The notes beneath the pieces are model-generated. The model was not told the DNA's origin. It saw only the letters and a list, made by a program, of their open reading frames with translations, and did not search any database. A stretch of 64,000 bases of DNA from Coccinella septempunctata (taxonomy: Eukaryota; Arthropoda; Insecta; Coleoptera; Coccinellidae): assembly GCF_907165205.1 (NCBI RefSeq), contig NC_058195.1, forward strand, positions 29,036,936-29,100,935, read 5' to 3'. This document shows positions 34,076-46,008 of the stretch, piece by piece (position 1 is the first letter of the stretch; the number at the start of each line of letters is the position of its first letter). The position numbers and the translations under genes were made by a program.

Positions 34076-34536
34076 AACTATTTATAAATTAAAGGTGTAA
34101 AATTTTTATCTTGGTCCATGCGGTGATCGCCATTTTTAATTTTGGCGCTAGATTCGAGCTCTTCGCCTTAAAGGTACCACCCTTAAAATCTGATGCAAAA
34201 TGAAAAAAAAAATGCAAAAAGGGGTAAACTTTGGTTCGTTAGGGGCACATATTCTACGGTTGGTTCTAATCAATTAGTATCAACCCTGTGAGCGCGATGA
34301 CGGCAACCCTTAAACTCTTTAATGGGGGTTCTGTGACACCTTGTTTTAAAGGTAATTCGATTGACTTTTCATTTATGACTAACACTTGACCTTGTTAGTG
34401 CTTCCAACAGAAAAGCGAGTGGAATAGTTACGATAACAAGAATTGCAATAAAACGAATGAAAATAATTGGAATTTTTTCACTATCAAGGATTTTCAAAAT
34501 GTTGTCCATTATTTTGTAGGCAAAAATATAACAATT
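34076..34536. other. Miga intron 2 spacer
   Basis: No supported coding feature; A-rich low-complexity at 34200-34220. Confidence 0.35.
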
Positions 34537-34930
34537 TCAAATTCGGCCCATACTTGACGGCAATTCTTCTACATCTCGGGGTGTTTTATACACAACTGAC
34601 TTTGAATGAACCTGGAGGAAAAAATCTAAAGGTGTCAAGTGCGGAGGGCGTGCTCTCCATTCAATCAGCCCTTTTCTACCAATCGTTTCCTCTAAGAAAT
34701 GATATATGAGCCATTGCCTCTTTAAATTTAAAATCATATTTCCATCCTTATGCATTTAAAAGAAGACCTCAATCACTTCTAAATAGATGGTGATCTACCT
34801 CATTACTTTCATCCAGTGAGGCAATATCTCACTGATCATTACAAAGGGAAATAGATTGGTAGAAAAGGACCAATTGAATGGCCACGTTCCACAGACCTGA
34901 CACCTTTAGATTTTTTTAAACTTTTGTCCT
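34537..34930. pseudogene. Two inverted Tc1/mariner-superfamily transposase fragments
   Basis: Minus strand 34537-34755 reads FLEETIGRKGLIEWRARPPH followed by LTPLDFFLQVHSKSVVY and KTPRDVEEL. Plus strand 34858-34930 reads IGRKGPIEWPRSTDLTPLDF. Both are the segment carrying the last catalytic Asp of a DDE/D transposase, in opposite orientation about 100 bp apart. No TIRs or full gene remain. Confidence 0.7.
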
Positions 34931-34979
34931 TCTCCATTTACTAGGTATAAGCTAAGAAGCTTCTGGTTATGGAAGATGG

Positions 34980-36230
34980 GCAAGAATTTCCTGCATTCCT
35001 TTATGCAGAAGTACTGGAAATATTCCATCACACTCCTTTTAAACTCTGATCGTTTGAGGTCTTCTATAGAGGCCATTAACTTGGATCAAATTTTAAAACG
35101 TAGATACAGCTGGAATGGTTTTATAATGAATTATTTGAATGTATTGAACAGAATGTGCCGCAAAAGAAAGATGAATCAAAGGTTGGACGTTACCTTGGCT
35201 GGTTCACCGACGACATAAAGCGCAACTTGAAACTGGAGACATTTTAAAGATCCAGGTGGCTTTTAATAGGGGACCTTAGGTACCACTCTGATTTCAAAAG
35301 ATTACGATCCTTGATTAAATCTCAGATAGCGGCAGCATTCAACGACTTTTTGGTTGAGATGCAGGAACGTATAAGATCTGATCATTCAGCATGATGAAAC
35401 AAGAATACCGCGATTGCTTGTTAATGGTGATAAATCATGTGGATCCCCTAAGGATGCCTTGAATGAGATTCTTGGGGACACTACTTTTTCTTGTTCATCT
35501 CTCGTTTTGTTGGATGCCTCGGAGTCAGAGCCTATTCCTGACATGGTGGATTTTAAGAGCAAAATGTCTGTTGGGGATGATATGACACCATCTTTCTTCG
35601 TTGCGGTCTACCGTTTGGCAATTGCGAAGCCTTTGTGATTGATTATAAATATGTTTGAGGACCTTCACTTTTTCCAAAAAATGGAAGATGTCGCGGACGA
35701 TTCTTGTATTAAAAAAAGGTTATCCTTCGCGGATAGAAAACTATAGACCAATATCTATACTGAGTAAAATATTCGAGGAGGAACTTTATGTCAGAGTGCA
35801 TCACGGGATACAGCCATACACATATGCTTGGTAGCACGGTTTCATGAGAGCGAGATCTACCATTACAAATCTGATGACATTTTCTCAGTTTGTCCTTGGA
35901 CGAGGGGGGTCAGGTGGATGTGCTATATACGGACTTTAGTCGAGCATTCGATACCGTGGATCATCCTATTCTTGTGCATAAGCTGTCATCGTTTGGTTTT
36001 ACTCCAGGATGTCCGAAACTCATATTTGAAAGGCAGGATAAGTTACGTTTTTTACAACGGTTTTAGTTCAAAAAAATATATCCTGGAATCTGGAGTATCA
36101 CAGGGATCAAATCTAGGTCCTCTGCTGTGTACATTCTGTATATCGAGGACGTGCTGAATAACTTGAGATGTCATGCTCTGGCATATGCGGATTATTTAAA
36201 AATATTTTCGGAAATAAACGTTTCTACCGA
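34980..36230 (+). pseudogene. LINE endonuclease/RT fragment
   Basis: Plus-strand pieces in several frames: NVLNRMCRKRKMNQRLDV, RYLGWFTDDIKRNLKL, DFKRLRSLIKSQIAAAFNDF (connector), SRIENYRPISILSKIFE, VDVLYTDFSRAFDTVDHPIL, GVSQGSNLGPLL-like and ALAYADYLKIFSE (YADD altered to YADY). Heavily decayed. Related to the fragment at 7183. Confidence 0.75.
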
Positions 36231-36870
36231 TTTTCCATAACTGCAATCCGGTTTCTCTCGGTTGATGGCTGTTTGATGCTATTGCCCTAAGAAATATTTA
36301 CTATAATTTTTATGATGCGAGGATTCACGTTTTCCAATGAAATACGAATTTTTAATGTTAAGGGTTGAAAGTTCAACCCAGGATCCACATCCGAAGTCAA
36401 TTTTCTTAATCATTTATTTGTATAATTTTTATGATGCAAGAATCTCAATTTACTATGAAATAGGATATTGAAAGTGGAGGGTAGAAATTCCAATGTGTCC
36501 GATTCAATCTGAAAAGACAACGATTGAAGATTCGAGTCTTCAATTTACTTATAATAATTGAACTGTGTCTCCCATTATACATAGAAAACTTATGATGCAA
36601 ACTGAATCAGTCTGTACGCCACTGGCGTTAGCGTTCTGGTGTTTCCGGAGATTTGGTCGGCTATCTTTGGCAGCATATTTCAGATATGCTTTTCATAAAG
36701 GTGACCATACAAGAAGACATTAAATGAAATAGTGCCACAATACATAAATCATACAAAATATTCAGAGAGTGAATGTGGCTCTAAGATAATTAAGAACTTT
36801 TTGTTTTTGTTCTTGAATTGTTCACAGTTCTCTATTATTTTTAGATTTCTGGGTAACTAATGGAATATTC
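36231..36870. other. Intron spacer with a degenerate 117-bp repeat
   Basis: ATAATTTTTATGATGC(G/A)A recurs at about 36306 and 36423, and a weaker trace near 36590, so there may be two or three diverged tandem units. Nothing coding. Confidence 0.4.
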
Positions 36871-37456
36871 TTATGCACATGTATGATAGATAGATAGTCT
36901 ATGCTGTGGGTAATAAATGTTTACAGATTTTATTGTGTATGTCACATTTGTATTATTTACTAAAAATTCATTTTTGTTTTTATATAGAAATAAAAGACAT
37001 TCATGGATATAGAAACCATAGATTGTAAATATCCCTAATTCCTTGAATTTTTCTCTACATGGTTCTCTTAACTTCATATTCAGTAGCAGACTAATAACAC
37101 GTTTTTGATTTACAAAGACAGATTGCACAGATGAACTAATACCCAAAAAATTATTCCATATCTAATTAATGATTCATAGTTTGCATAATATAAAATTTTC
37201 TTTACACTTCCTTCCACATAATATTACCCTCAAAACATAGCACACCTGATTCAGTTTGTAGAGTATATAGTCAATATTGCGTTGGCCATTTCAGAAACTC
37301 GTCAATTATGACTCCCAAAAAATTTGTATCTCCTGCTATTTCGAATGTTTGCCCATTTATATCAATTTCTGACGTTTTTTCCATGATTTTACTGGCTTGA
37401 AATATAATTATACTAGTTTTCGTCTCATTGATTCTTAAGTCATTTTGAGTGAACAA
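36871..37456 (-). pseudogene. LINE RT C-terminal fragments
   Basis: Minus strand: FTQNDLRINETKTSIIIFQA, FLGVIIDEFLKW (palm end), a gap, then LREPCREKFKELGIFTIYGF and YIHECLLFLYKN, YYPQHRLSIY (thumb). Same LINE type as 22.4-25.2 kb by motif style. Non-functional. Confidence 0.7.
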
Positions 37457-37894
37457 TCAATTCAAAAAAGGTCTCCATCGAGGTGAGAGTATTGACGAAG
37501 TCAAAAATGACCGAAGCCATGGTCAGACTCTACTCTACCTTGATGACGGTAACATTGGTTGAGATACATATAAATATGCCGTTGGTCTATGCCAATTAAT
37601 TAAAAATTATCTTTTATTTAAAATGAATCTTGCCTCCCAATACAAATCACAATAAGATTCAAATCAATTTCATTGTTTAATATTATCGAGTTGCAAATAA
37701 TTGAACTTATTCCAAAACAGTTTTGCAGCATACTCCGATAAATAACTCCCTATAAAATTACATATAAATGAATCAAAATTACAACAAACTTGAACAATTA
37801 TTCATTGTTTCATGAGAGAAAATACAGGAGCAATATTCTCCATATTCAAAATGATGAATATTCCAGAATTACAAAAAAAATCAAAATAACTCAC

Positions 37895-38134
37895 CTGAGA
37901 AATCTTCAAATTCTCTCAAATCTGCGACCATATCTTGAGCAGACGCAAAACTTTCACCACCAGAAATATCCGCATCCTGGCCAGGTACTGGTGTAGATTC
38001 TCCTCTGAAAAGCACCGAACGTTCGTCTAGAAATAGCATCTCTGATGTATTTTGTAATTCAATTGCCGATTCCAGAAGGTTATGCAAATCTCTACAGAAA
38101 CTAGCTTCTTCAGGACCCAGAACAGCCAACGGAC
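37895..38134 (-). CDS. Miga: Mitoguardin, coding exon 2
   Basis: After the acceptor TTTTCAG it completes a glycine codon and reads PLAVLGPEEASFCRDLHNLL, ESAIELQNTSEMLFLDERSV, LFRGESTPVPGQDADISG, GESFASAQDMVADLREFEDF, then S and one G before the donor GTGAGT. The conserved SEMLFLDERSVLF and SFASAQDMVADLREFEDF blocks identify Miga. The acidic DADISGGESFASAQD stretch resembles the FFAT-like motif by which mitoguardins contact the ER protein VAP; this last point is inference. Confidence 0.92.
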
Positions 38135-38409
38135 CTGAAAATCAAATAAACTCAAAATCAAAAATGGAACTTCCATTTGCAGTGAAAACTTATTAATCAA
38201 TGGAAGACACAAAATTTTGTTTTAGTTAAACTTTTTTCAGTATTATGATAAACATTGCATAAGACGAGGCATTATGGAATTTGTTTTCAAACGGTTCGCT
38301 CTAACCAATCAATATTACCTCCTTCAGAGATGTGATGTGAAACAGGTATTTAACCAAATCCTGTGGGAGTTAATCATCAGTGATATGATACTGGCATTTC
38401 ACATGAAGT

Positions 38410-38600
38410 GAATTCTTAATAAAAAAGGGGAAACTGAGGAAAATTATTTTAACCGAAACATGGCTCAGTGAAAAGGACAAAAATTTATACAGTATACAGG
38501 GCTACTGTGGGGTGTATGATTGTAGATCATCGCGAGGTGGAGGTGTTTCCATATTCATAAGAGCAGATCTACAATATATGGCTCTAAAACTCCGAAAACA
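38410..38600 (+). pseudogene. LINE endonuclease fragment
   Basis: KIILTETWLSEKDKNLYSIQ then GYCGVYDCRSSRGGGVSIFI is the (T)E(T/S)WL...RGGGV signature of an APE-type LINE endonuclease. Breaks off near 38600. The following 38640-38720 holds AACGTTTCGGCTCTTTTATT and CTTCTTCAGGCT, wording often seen at Penelope-like element ends; I cannot confirm that. Confidence 0.65.
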
Positions 38601-38730
38601 AATAAAGCAAACATAGTATGATGAAATTGATGGTATCGGTCAAGGAACAAAAACAAAGAATGCTATTCCTTCAGCAACGTTTCGGCTCTTTTATTGGGCC
38701 TTCTTCAGGCTAAAATCGAGAAAAGTATTA

Positions 38731-40005
38731 GGTGTACAAATAAGTTTCCGCGGTTTTTTATAAAAAATTAGGAATTTATTCTAAAGGAAAAGTACATTAC
38801 GTTTTATTCAAAGTATTTTCCATCATTTGCCACTACTTTTCCCCATCTTTCTGGCAACATTCGGATACCCCGTCGAAAAAACTCTTCATCTTTTGACGCT
38901 ATCCACAAATCTACCCAATTTTTGGTGTCTTCATATGATGTGAAGCGCTGCTCAGACAGACCATGTGCCATCGACCGGAACAGGTGATAATCAGAAGGGG
39001 CTAAGTCTGGTGAATACGGCGGGTGGGGTAAAACTTCCCAGTTGAGTGTTTCCAAGTATGTTTTTACCTGCGCCGCAACATGTGGACGAGCATTATCGTG
39101 TAAAAGAATAATTTTGTCGTGTCTGGAGTAGTAATGGGCGCGTTTTTCCTTAAGTGCCCGACTCAATCTCATCAAATGTGTTCGGTAGAGAACTCCAGTA
39201 ATGGTTTCGCTTGGTTTCAGCAATTCATAATACACGACACCAAGCTGATTCCACCAAATACACAGCATGAGTTTTTTTCCATGAATATTCGGCTTAGCTG
39301 TCGATGTTGATGGTTCGCCGGGCTTAACCCATGACTTTCTCTTCTTTGCATTATCGTAGTGAATCCATTTTTCGTCACCAGTGACTATACGATGCAAAAA
39401 ACTCTTTTTTTTATTCCTGGCAAGCAGCATTTCACTCATGCATAATCGGCGTTCAACGTCTCTCGGCTTTAGTTCATATGGAACCCAATTTCCTTGTTTT
39501 TGAATCATTCCTAACGATTTTAAACGATGTGAAATTGCTTGTTGAGTCACTTGTAGAGTAAGTGCAAGTTCTTTTTGCGTTTGGGACGAATCTTCCTCCA
39601 ATAGTGCTTCTAATTCCATGTCTTCGTACACTTTCGGCCTTCCACTGCGTTCTTTGTCTTTAACGTCAAACTCACCGTTCTTAAACTTTTGAAACCATTC
39701 CTGACAACTTCTCTCACTTAAAGCAGCTTCACCATATGCTTCTAGAAGCAATCGATGCGCCTCAGCTGCAGATTTTTTCACATTAAAGAAGTAAATCAAA
39801 AGTTCCCGCAAATGATGCTTATTCGGAATAAAACTTGACATTTTTGCACGAAAAAAATTACGTGATGCTGATACGGAATCACTAGTACTTTAAGGTTATG
39901 GTGTTGCCAGATGACTAAACTTGGGATATTACGTTTTACATCTGACAATTTCTCCATAACCTTCTGGTGGGGCCATCTTTTGACAAACCGCGGAAACTTA
40001 TTTGT
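38731..40005 (-). mobile_element. mariner element
   Basis: About 1.27 kb. The left end reads ACAAATAAGTTTCCGCGGTT from 38736 and its inverse lies at 39987-40004. The outermost bases of the right end look altered (TTAAC in place of GGTGT). It encloses one intact transposase on the minus strand. Length and layout match a complete mariner. In Miga intron 1, sense to Miga. Confidence 0.9.
38804..39841 (-). CDS. mariner transposase, intact (345 aa)
   Basis: Single ATG-to-stop frame of 345 residues, the same length as Mos1-type (mauritiana) transposases. The N-terminal helix-turn-helix region includes SERSCQEWFQKFKNGEFDVK and QKELALTLQVTQQAISHRL. The WVPYEL linker motif is present, followed by the catalytic D,D34D triad: TGDEKWIHYD (about residue 155), LLHDNARPH (about 247) and YSPDLAPSDYHLF (about 282). 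The spacing between the last two Asp is exactly 34. It ends ERWGKVVANDGKYFE. All motifs are intact, suggesting recent arrival, so it may be able to cut and paste itself and relatives. Confidence 0.95.
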   Translation of the reverse strand: MSSFIPNKHHLRELLIYFFNVKKSAAEAHRLLLEAYGEAALSERSCQEWFQKFKNGEFDVKDKERSGRPKVYEDMELEALLEEDSSQTQKELALTLQVTQQAISHRLKSLGMIQKQGNWVPYELKPRDVERRLCMSEMLLARNKKKSFLHRIVTGDEKWIHYDNAKKRKSWVKPGEPSTSTAKPNIHGKKLMLCIWWNQLGVVYYELLKPSETITGVLYRTHLMRLSRALKEKRAHYYSRHDKIILLHDNARPHVAAQVKTYLETLNWEVLPHPPYSPDLAPSDYHLFRSMAHGLSEQRFTSYEDTKNWVDLWIASKDEEFFRRGIRMLPERWGKVVANDGKYFE

Positions 40006-40890
40006 TAATAAATAACAATACAATATAGGTACATATAAAAAATTACAATGATAATATATATGAACAGGAAACATTAAAATAAACAATAATTATCAGAATG
40101 TGAACATACATCACAGAACAGACAATCATGAAAAATACTAAAACTGGCAATTAAAAACTTACCATCGGAACACAAGAAAATTAAAAATTAAAAACTGAAT
40201 CATTCCGTTACAGAAAATCGTCGTTAACGTAAAAATAGGTGTACATAACAAGAACTGAAACTATCGATGTACATGGACTCAACGCGGTCAACACAAGAAA
40301 GAAGACATCCAAGAGCAACAACTGAACACAGAAAATACAAAAACAACACCCACACATGACAAAAGAAACACGAAATCAACGTTCGAATGTACAGTGACGG
40401 ATGCGACGAGCATTAACGTTTTAACTGAATTTTTTGGATTAAGTTAGAATGAACAACACTCAAGATGCCAACATCAGAACAAAAATTAACAGCATTAGGA
40501 TGTTTATTAATAAAGATCATATCATTGAACACATAACATAGTATGTATTGAGCTGCCAGCACTCGGTATGCCGATATATGCCATTTATCGTGTCCCAAAA
40601 ACAAAATACATACCAAATCGGTAATAATTGGCGACATGATTGTTAACACCAGGAAAACCGATAGAAATAGCATATTGTATAAGGTCATCCTAAACTTAAA
40701 TTCTTACGAAAAATCACTAGAATCAAAAAAGATGGTACTGGCACGTTGATTGTTTATGCCACCCACAGATGAAAATTGCAAAGTAAAGATCAAATCTACA
40801 GCAATATCCAACCATAAAAGTTTGTATATTAAGTATTAACCTGCCAACAAAATTGAACATTGTGAAGCCAAAATAGATAGTCTATAAAAC
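40006..40890. other. Miga intron 1 spacer
   Basis: A-rich sequence, possibly decayed LINE on the plus strand continuing into the next feature; no motif clear enough to call. Confidence 0.35.
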
Positions 40891-40894
40891 TGAT

Positions 40895-41480
40895 GATGAA
40901 AAACTTAAAGAAACAGTTCACACATTGCTACAAAAAAAACACCAGAAAGTATTGACGAGTTGGTAGAGCTTCTGATTGAAGCAAAAAGCACATGAACAAT
41001 AAAAAAAAAAGTTGATAATAAGAAACAATAACTGGTGGTACAATTCTACCATACACAAAAATATTATGAGAAGGGACAGCCTATAGAAACTTCCTCCTTC
41101 TTCTGTATAGGCCCTATACAGAAGAAGGAGGAAGTTTCTATTCAACCCTAGACATAAGCCTAACTATGAAATACAAAGAAAAAAAGTAAACAATCTAATT
41201 CGAAATCAAAGGAAAAATACTTGGATGAAAATTTGCAAGGAATTGGAAATAACACAAGACAACTATGGTCTACAATAAACGAAATCCTACCAGTGAATAA
41301 TGAAACAAAAACAAAACTAGCAAATTTAGTATACAAAGGAAAGACATACAAAATTGCAAGAGAAAAAGCAAACGTTCTCAACAGATATTTTATCCATGCA
41401 GCTGAACGAACTAGGAGAATTACCAAAATAAAACAAAATTTGAAGAAATTGAAAAGTACCAGTCGCTCTATATGAGAAGA
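40895..41480 (+). pseudogene. LINE connector fragment
   Basis: NYEIQRKKVNNLIRNQRK, then NNTRQLWSTINEILPVNNET, KTYKIAREKANVLNRYFI: the connector between endonuclease and RT of a LINE (W..I..I......A..FN.YF). A 59-bp hairpin (41083-41141) interrupts it. No RT remains. Confidence 0.6.
41083..41141. repeat. Perfect 29-bp inverted repeat, 1-base loop
   Basis: ATAGAAACTTCCTCCTTCTT begins the arm at 41083-41111; the exact inverse is at 41113-41141. It sits inside the LINE connector fragment. No convincing flanking duplication. Confidence 0.85.
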
Positions 41481-41616
41481 TGTGATAGAAAGAACTGACA
41501 AAAATAGTAATGACAGTTATATAAAATTAGTTGTCAAAAGTTTGCATGTTTATTTCTATTCGCAATGAAATATGGAAAGCAGCAGCGATTTGTTTATCTA
41601 CACGATTGCCGAAAAA

Positions 41617-41836
41617 CAAATAAGGTCCATTCGTTCGCATAAAAAGTGTAGCACTTTTCTACACTCGATTTTAGTATTCGTTTGCTGATATAATTTACAC
41701 CAGTGTAGGGGAGGTGTAGTTTATCTACATCTCCTTTTGACTATGTGTAGATAAACTACACTTCCTCTGCACTGGTGTAAATCAAATCGAGTGTAGAAAA
41801 GTGCTACACTTTTTATGCAAACGAAAGGACCTATAG
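41617..41836. mobile_element. Nested foldback element (220 bp)
   Basis: Outer arms pair TAAAAAGTGTAGCACTTTTC with their inverse near 41800-41820. Inner arms pair TTTACACCAGTGTA and GGTGTAGTTTATCTACA with their inverse around a short centre near 41740. Practically the whole element folds into one long hairpin. Non-coding. Confidence 0.7.
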
Positions 41837-42164
41837 TTTCTTTGGACTCACAGACTTCCAGGACTCGGCTACGGCTCGTCGTTGTCTATACGTTCGAAAA
41901 ACCACACATATTTTCCAGACTTGTTACGTAAATTACTATTTTCTGAAATATGAAGGAAAAATTGAAGATTCTGAAATAGATGTATATGACAAAAAATCTT
42001 TTCTCGGAGCACGATTGATATTTGTCAATTTCTGCCGAAATAAGAATTTTTTTTCACTACTATTCGACGTCCAAGAAACAGTTTCATTTGTCTTGAACAT
42101 CAAAAAGCCATATCCAACTTCAATGTGTGTGAAGTTGGACTATTGATTCGATTATCGATAGAAA

Positions 42165-43500
42165 AAAATTGGGCTAGGTTGTGCTTGTCAAGCTGCTGAA
42201 TTTTTTTTATGCCACACGGTTTTCAAGATACTTCGCAAAAAGGAAAAAATGGGCTACACAGCTTTCAACAGCTGAATTAGTCTGTGCTATACTACTGAGT
42301 TATGTCGTTTGAGTTTTCGCGACAGTATCTCTTATTTCCTGGAAAGGCCAAAAATAAGAAAAAAAAATGGGCCAAGCACTTTTAATTTTCGAACTACAAT
42401 GGTGACGAATTACAGAAAAAATATTTCAATTTTTCCTTCGAAGCTTTAATTGATGAAAATTATAAAAAAATCAGTAGGTTGCTTGGAAATCAGTAAACAT
42501 GATAACATGCTGGAGGGCCTCACTAATGGTGTTGCCAAAAATAAGCTTGCGTTATAAACGACGTGACGGTTCGTTTATGAGAATGATATTCACTATTCGA
42601 ACACGAATTACATAATAATAATGTATAATTTTTCGAAATATGAGCAGGATTTTTTTGACAAATTTAAAAAAGTTAGCACTGGTGTGGCACAATTTTTTGC
42701 ATCCATTTTCATTGTGAAAAGAAAAAAAGGGCTGGGCAAACATTTTTCCCAATTGTTCATTTTCAACGGTACATGATACATATGGTGTATCTGAATCTGA
42801 ATTACAAAATGTAAGGGGTGATTCTGTGGTTAAAATTAAGGTGGGTATTTGATATAAAATTTTTTGAAAAACTCCCCCCTGGAAAAGTTATACCCTCCGA
42901 AGATTAACACAACAAATTGTTTTTATTTTTATTTTCTCTGTATATTAAGCTAAAGACACGAAACTTGGTAAATGTTATTTGTCAATGAAATTAAACATGC
43001 TGGAATTTATAAGATAATTTTTCTCACAACTTTTTTTTGGATAAAAATTTTCCTTTTAATAAATCATGGCTGAAAAGCCCAATTCATATACTAACTTTTT
43101 TATTTCTACAATTGAGCATTGCATTTTCAAGAAGATGAGCTAACCGAAGGATATTTTGCCTTACTATTCAGTAGTTTGTGCTTTGCTGAAAGTGTAATTT
43201 CATTGACAAATGATATTTACCAAGATTCGTGTCTTTACCTTAATACACAGGGAAAATGAAGGAAGAAAAACAATTTTTTTGGTTAATATTCGGAGGGGTG
43301 TGACTTTTCTGGGGAGATTCTTTTCAAAAAATTTTATACCAAATATCTACCCACTTTTATTTTCCTCAAAGAATCACAACTTTCATTTTTCGGTGTCATT
43401 CAGATACACCCAACATATAAAGTCTACATCGGCAGTGGAAAACAACTTTTTCAAAAGTGTTGGACTGGCCCATTTTAAGCATTTTGTGAAATCTCTTGAA
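42165..43500. mobile_element. Inverted-repeat element with degenerate inner repeats
   Basis: Sequence at about 42783-43000 (GGTGTATCTGAAT..., AAAGACACGAAACTTGGTAA, ATTTGTCAATGAAATTA) recurs inverted at about 43195-43412. Weaker similarity continues outward (an AAAAAGGGCTGGGCAAAC-like phrase on both sides). Variants of AAAAAATGGGC also recur at about 42172, 42250, 42365 and 42725. It looks like an old foldback with tandem units in its arms. No coding sequence. Outer boundaries uncertain. Confidence 0.55.
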
Positions 43501-46008
43501 AACCGTAGACAAAATGAGGGTGCATTTTTGTAAAAAAAAAAATGAAACTTTATTACTAACATCATTCACACAACTTTATGGCAAGAGATATCCCTTCCCG
43601 TGGTTCTTGCTGAATAATTGTGAGAAACATTTTTTATGTAGCTATAATCGAGAAGTTTGTCATAGAACCTCCACAAAGAAGGGAAGTTGCGTTTTCAAAT
43701 AGCAACCCTAACTTTTCGTTATAGAATGGATAGACTTTTTGTTGCAGAGTATGATCTGATCATTGATGGGGATATTATTTATATCAAGCTTTTTTTATTA
43801 TACGGATGAAATGGTTGAAATTATCGAATTGGATTCTTTTATGTACCTTTTATAGGTCAATAACACTTTAGGAGTGTTATTGAGATGGATGTTTTTGAAG
43901 TGTTACTGAAAACATGAACAAAGTAAAAATTGGTATCCAAAATTAATAATAAAAAAAGGTTGATAAAAAACCTCATCCTTGACAAAATCATGCTCAGAAA
44001 CTAAAGGTCTATCCATTTCTAACACTAGGATATTATAAAGATTTGAATCACAACTCTCAGTTATGACAAGATACTTAGAAAAACAATGGGGAAATCCCGA
44101 TCCATAATTCCACTACACTATAATCGAAATATGCAAATTCTTTATTTGAAAGTTTTACTTTCCCAACAAATGGAAAAAAGACATTCTAATATTTCTAATT
44201 ACCATTCCAATGGCGAAACTAGAGATAAACCTACCATGCTGCTTTTGGTACTGGGAACAATGATTGAAAAAACCTAGCAGAAATGATTCACACAAAATTA
44301 GGAAAAAATATTCCCCCATATCAATTTAAATTTGAAGTCAAAATTTTTCACTAGAAACCACTGAACACAAGGAAGGATAAAAGAAGTTTTAAAATAATAT
44401 TGCCATACAACCACCGTAGTAAAAGAATTCCCTGTAAAATAACAGTCCTCAGACAGAGGCTTTGAACACAGAGGTATTGTCATATAGCAATATCAAAATG
44501 TCAGTAGTTACTGAAAAGCGAGTATTGAGATATTGAAATGAATACAGCTTGGAACATAGATATATGAAATGGCTATTGCAGTGCTACGAGCGCTTTTGTT
44601 GTGGTCCACACATCCCATATCTCTAGCTACCGCGACACTGAGGCAGTGGTGTTACATGGATACAATTATATACTTTCCCATGTTTTCGTATTGCAAATTG
44701 ATGTGACAGCAATGTTTGAGTCAACTGTCCCAATTGTGATTGGTGACACTAAGCAACTATCTCACTCCAGTCTTTAGACAAAAACAAATGTTTATTTTCC
44801 AAGGAATACAGCTATCGAGTTTAGATAAGGTACAGTTCTACTTACATATTATGGCTATTATTCACTTGGATTATTTGATCCATGGAAATATTAGCCATCT
44901 CAATATGCTAGTTGAATAATAAACTATTTGCAAACTGAAGTTGGACCAATTTGCCACAATAGATGAATGGATTTGATGATGTGCCAATCAGACTGCCTAA
45001 CCTGTCAGTGACCTCAGAATAGTGTACTGTATTTAGCATAAGTTACAGTTTACATTTCACAAAATCTATAATCTTATTCACATTGGACATCTTTCTACAT
45101 TGCAGACCTAACATCTTTTTTCTAAAAACTATTAAAGACTTCATTGAACTACAAGTTTTTTGGCAAATTACTCTGTTGAATTTTTAATTCTTCTGTGAAT
45201 TGATCACCTCGGTTTTTATAAGATGTCTAGAACTATGGTGTAATCACTGATTTGATTTTTTATGTTTTTTGGGGATATGGGAGATCAGCTTCCTTTTTCC
45301 CAGTGTAGGTAGCGCTTTTTAGAAATTGATAGTTCATGGTCAATTGATATTTGAAAATAATTTGAATACATTGCTACAATTTCTGAATTTGTCATATTTA
45401 TTAGAAATTATTGGTGTGTGAAAATGTATTACTTTAAAGAAAGAGTGGAGAACTGTAATTTCCTCAACTGTTCAGTTTTCTGAACAACAGCTTCAGAATT
45501 TGGTGTTGTTGAACTGTCCCCTTTGTTGTTGAAAAAAAAAATCTTAGATGAATGGGCGGGAAGGAGTGTTAAAACATTTGCAGAAAGTAATCCTATATCC
45601 CTGATTTGGTAAAATGTTGATGCTTCCAAGAAATTACAGGTGTGCACATCTGTGTGTTAGACATCTTAGTTTCTCATATTACTATGGCATATCAATGAAG
45701 AAGCCAAGATACTTTTTTATAGATCTCTTATCAGATCAATCACTTTTAAAATCTCAAAAATCAATGTAGGTATTCATAGAATTGGCTTAAAATCAAATTA
45801 TTGAATATTTTTTTAATCTTCTCAATAGATAAATGAAGGGATTTATTAGGCTATTTCCATCATATGGGTTTATTAAATCCAATGTTTCAGTTAGCATTTG
45901 TCAGCCAACTTCAAGGAATCACCTAATAAATTCCACTTTTATAATTCTTTGATTATTAATAATTTCACGTCAGTTAGCAATAGAAATAATTTTAAAAAAC
46001 CCTATTAC
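43501..46008. other. Miga intron 1, first part; no feature recognised
   Basis: Apart from a small hairpin at 43858-43884, no repeats, genes or RNAs that I can support. Regulatory sequence for Miga could lie here, close to exon 1. Confidence 0.35.

Noticed and set aside
43210..43533. 107-residue ORF
   Set aside because: Falls across the inverted-repeat element and matches no family.
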